The notes below the pieces were generated by a model. That model did not search any database. It was not told the origin of the DNA and worked only from the letters and a program-made list of their open reading frames with translations. The position numbers were made by a program, and so were the translations under genes. From assembly GCA_900320185.1 (NCBI GenBank), contig ONRD01000003.1, positions 62,001-126,000 of the forward strand: a DNA stretch of 64,000 nucleotides, written 5' to 3'. Source of the DNA: an uncultured Bacteroidales bacterium (GTDB lineage Bacteria > Bacteroidota > Bacteroidia > Bacteroidales > UBA932). Below, piece after piece: positions 61,707 to 64,000 of the stretch (its first letter is position 1; the number at the start of each line of letters is the position of its first letter).

Positions 61707-62943
61707 GGTCTGCTTGCTTACAGTGCTCATGGCCGCTTGTTTCCAGATGGCCGCGCAGCCGGCGAAGAAGGTCCTTCCTGACTGCCCCTTCGCCCCTCTG
61801 GAAAAGAGCCGGATCATTTTCCAGGGAGACAGTCCTTCGTTCGGAGTGTTCTTCTCCAAACTGGACACCTTGATGACGGCCGGAAAGGGAAACGTCCGGA
61901 TAATGCACATCGGAGGTTCCCATGTGCAGGGGGGTACGATGACACGGGAGTTGCGCAACGACCTCGTGGGGCTTTGCCCTGCTCCCGACGGAGGTTTCGG
62001 GATGGTTTTCCCCTTCTCGGCGGCCAGGACCAACAACCCGACCGGCTACACGACTCGCTTCGAGGGTGAGTGGAGGGTGTCGAAGAACACCCAGTCCAAT
62101 CCGGAGAAACGCCTGGGCCTCAACGGAATGGCGATTACGACCGGAGACCCGGCCTCGTCGGTGACCGTCTCCACGGTTCCCAGGCATCCCCTGGCGGGGG
62201 ACGGGACTTACCGGTTCGACAGGGTGACCGTCATCGGATATTCGGACGGAGGCGGTCTGTGCCCGGTGGTGGTCGCGGCACCGGGAGACACGATCCTGCC
62301 CGTGAAGGCGGCCGGGGATTCCTGCATGACCTTCATCCTGAGGAATCCTTCCGACTCGGTGAGGGTCGCCCTCGGCGGACGCGACGGGGAGTTCACCCTG
62401 ACAGGGATCCTGCTGGACAATCCCGGTCCCGGGGTGTCCGTGACGGGAGTGGGAGTGAACGGGGCCGCCCTTCCGTCTTATGCGAAATGCGAGGACTTCG
62501 TCAGGGACCTGCGGCTTGTCAATCCCGACCTCGTGGTTTTCGGGATAGGGATCAACGACGCTGCCGCCGCAAACTTCTCTCCGGAGACATTCAAGAGAAG
62601 GTACCGGGAGCTGGTGGCCAGGATACTGTCCGTAAACCCCGACTGCGCCCTTCTTTTCATCACCAACAACGACAGTTTCCGCCGCGTCCGCAAAGGGTAT
62701 GCGGTCAACCCCAACGGGGCAGTCGCCGAGAAGGTGTTCATGGAGCTCGGCAAGGAATGCAATGCCGGAGTGTTCGACCTTTTCGACATAATGGGCGGAG
62801 AGGGATCCATGAGGGCATGGGAAAAGGAAGGCCTGGCCAAGAAAGACAAGGTCCATTTCACGGAGAAGGGTTACATCCTTGTCGGGGACCTGCTCTACAA
62901 CGCCCTTGTGGATGCATTTTCAGAGTATAAGGAGGGAAGGTGA
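61699..62943 (+). CDS. Secreted SGNH-hydrolase-like protein, second copy
   Basis: The 414-residue protein has a signal peptide (MRKVCLLTVLMAACFQMAAQ). SGNH features are VRIMHIGGSHVQGGTMTREL (Ser in block I), LVVFGIGINDAAAANFSPE (the G-x-ND block), and KDKVHFTEKGYILVGDLLYNAL (Asp/His block). Residues GEGSMRAWEKEGLAKKD parallel GAGSMRGWVSHNPPLGG of the preceding protein, so the two share a common origin. It overlaps that gene by eight bases and the MBOAT start by one base (TGATG), indicating translational coupling. A glycan O-acyl esterase or transferase role is inferred from context. Confidence 0.82.
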   Translation: MRKVCLLTVLMAACFQMAAQPAKKVLPDCPFAPLEKSRIIFQGDSPSFGVFFSKLDTLMTAGKGNVRIMHIGGSHVQGGTMTRELRNDLVGLCPAPDGGFGMVFPFSAARTNNPTGYTTRFEGEWRVSKNTQSNPEKRLGLNGMAITTGDPASSVTVSTVPRHPLAGDGTYRFDRVTVIGYSDGGGLCPVVVAAPGDTILPVKAAGDSCMTFILRNPSDSVRVALGGRDGEFTLTGILLDNPGPGVSVTGVGVNGAALPSYAKCEDFVRDLRLVNPDLVVFGIGINDAAAANFSPETFKRRYRELVARILSVNPDCALLFITNNDSFRRVRKGYAVNPNGAVAEKVFMELGKECNAGVFDLFDIMGGEGSMRAWEKEGLAKKDKVHFTEKGYILVGDLLYNALVDAFSEYKEGR

Positions 62944-64000
62944 TGGGCATGGTGGAAGTTGCAAGGGATTTTCTCGGGAACCTGTTCTCTTTCGACCAGG
63001 CGCACCCTCTGCTGTTCACCCAGTTCTATTTCTGGGCTTTCTTCGCCCTGGTGCTTGCCATGCTCTGCGTGTTCCGCAACAAGATCCTGCTGCGCAATGC
63101 GTGCCTTTTCGCTGTGAGCCTGTTCTTCTACTACAAGACTTCCGGTCTTTTCCTTCTCCTCCTGCTGTTCGTGGTGGCCTTCAACTACCTTGCAGGTCTC
63201 TTGATTCCCAGGATCCGCGGCAAGGGGTGGAGGAAGGCGGTCCTCGCAGCCGGAATCGTAGTGGACCTTTCCCTGCTGTTCTACTACAAGTACGCCTACT
63301 TCGTCACGGATGTGGCCAACAACCTTTTCGGAACCTCCTTCGTCGTGAGGGACTGGTTCGCGGCCGCAGGCAACAGGATAACGGGCACGTCCGCCTTCAC
63401 CGTGGACTCGATCTTCCTTCCGGTGGGGATATCGTTCTTCATATTCCAGGCGATCAGCTACATTGTCGACGTGTCCCGCGGCGCCGGGGAGAATCCTGAC
63501 GGCAGGGGAATAGCTCCGGTCCGGAATTTCATGGACTTCGGGTTCTACCTGAGTTTCTTCCCCCAGCTGGTCGCCGGACCGATCGTCCGCGCCAAGGAGT
63601 TCATCCCGCAGCTGAGGAAGCCGTTCTTCCTGAGCCGCCACCAGTTCGGCATTGCCATCTTCTGGATAATCAACGGACTCGCGAAGAAACTTGTCCTGAG
63701 CGACTACCTTGCCGTGAATTTCTGCGACAGGGTCTTCGAGAACCCGCTCCTCTATACCGGTTTCGAGAACCTTACGGCCCTGTTCTGCTACTCCCTTCAG
63801 GTTTATGCCGATTTTTCCGGCTACACGGACATCGCGATAGGGGTGGCCATGCTGATGGGTTTCTACCTTCCCAAGAACTTCAACTCTCCCTACAAGGCAC
63901 GCAGCGCCGGAGAGTTCTGGAAGAGGTGGCACATATCCCTTTCCCGCTGGCTTCAAGACTACCTTTACATCCCTCTTGGAGGTAACCGCAAGGGCACTTT
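62943..64000 (+). CDS. MBOAT-family O-acyltransferase, AlgI/DltB-like (partial, runs off right edge)
   Basis: The frame is open from ATG 62943 (or 62949) to the window end, 352 codons so far; relatives are about 450-500. It is a polytopic membrane protein with the MBOAT core: LPVGISFFIFQAISYIVDVSRG, FPQLVAGPIVRAKEFIPQL, LQVYADFSGYTDIAIGVAMLMGF and FWKRWHISLSRWLQDYLYIPLGGNRKG, whose His in RWHISLS is the conserved catalytic residue. AlgI-type proteins pass acyl groups across the membrane to SGNH-type partners for polysaccharide O-acetylation; two such partners lie directly upstream with overlapping ends. Confidence 0.94.
   Translation, partial: MGMVEVARDFLGNLFSFDQAHPLLFTQFYFWAFFALVLAMLCVFRNKILLRNACLFAVSLFFYYKTSGLFLLLLLFVVAFNYLAGLLIPRIRGKGWRKAVLAAGIVVDLSLLFYYKYAYFVTDVANNLFGTSFVVRDWFAAAGNRITGTSAFTVDSIFLPVGISFFIFQAISYIVDVSRGAGENPDGRGIAPVRNFMDFGFYLSFFPQLVAGPIVRAKEFIPQLRKPFFLSRHQFGIAIFWIINGLAKKLVLSDYLAVNFCDRVFENPLLYTGFENLTALFCYSLQVYADFSGYTDIAIGVAMLMGFYLPKNFNSPYKARSAGEFWKRWHISLSRWLQDYLYIPLGGNRKGT

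Overview
The window looks like a piece of a Bacteroidales chromosome, probably from a gut or host-associated member. GC is moderate, about half by eye. The evidence for this placement is a Bacteroidetes-type fumarate reductase/succinate dehydrogenase flavoprotein; families that are common in this phylum (S46 dipeptidyl-peptidase, DUF4923, DUF5106, GH97, GH125, C45/C69-like secreted hydrolase, EF-G2 paralogue); and many promoters of the Bacteroidetes form (TTG, about 19 bases, TAnnTTTG), with few clear Shine-Dalgarno sites. I see no rRNA, tRNA, CRISPR array, integrase or insertion sequence.

Layout. 1-3.3 kb (minus): partial sdhA/frdA, a secreted Ntn-hydrolase and ruvB. 3.6-13.1 kb (plus): mfd, then coaX, an outer-membrane barrel, a TPR protein, lptC and a PpiD-like foldase, a cell-envelope biogenesis run closed by a hairpin terminator. 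13.2-21.1 kb: a 16-residue-repeat lipoprotein and ychF (minus), a secreted EEP nuclease/phosphatase and galK (plus), a CpXC protein and a 1053-residue HExxH/propeller/barrel protein (minus). 21.2-27.3 kb (plus): DUF5106 thioredoxin lipoprotein, galM, thyA, folA and two tandem NSS transporters, tightly spaced. 27.3-28.5 kb is an accessory patch: an ORF remnant, an AT-rich orphan and a GC-rich non-coding island. 28.5-46.8 kb: GH97, DUF4923, mutS, a glycosyltransferase, a small barrel and YfhO; an EF-hand/helical protein; a phosphatase-CE15 esterase fusion; the minus-strand run DPP7, mrp, DUF1080; then rnhB and an XRE regulator with a clear operator. 47-49.5 kb: an EF-G paralogue with degenerate G motifs, between a textbook promoter and a strong hairpin. 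49.5-52.3 kb is a decay patch: a signal-peptide stub, an AT-rich orphan, an SDR remnant and an M28 peptidase gene broken by one TGA. 52.4-64 kb: a probable TIM-barrel lipoprotein, DUF1846, a large transglutaminase-like lipoprotein, and finally GH125, SGNH, SGNH and MBOAT, which look like a glycan-trimming and O-acylation unit running off the right edge.

How the genes fit together. Most of the window is housekeeping (DNA repair by mfd/ruvB/mutS, CoA and folate/thymidylate synthesis, LPS transport) mixed with secreted peptidases and glycan enzymes suited to a polymer-feeding gut anaerobe. The most novel-looking items are the inositol-phosphatase-like/glucuronoyl-esterase-like fusion, the HExxH/propeller/barrel protein, the GTPase-degenerate EF-G, the MBOAT-SGNH-SGNH locus with an in-frame 18-bp minisatellite, and the two decayed accessory patches. 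Functions come from reading motifs by eye; no database search was run.
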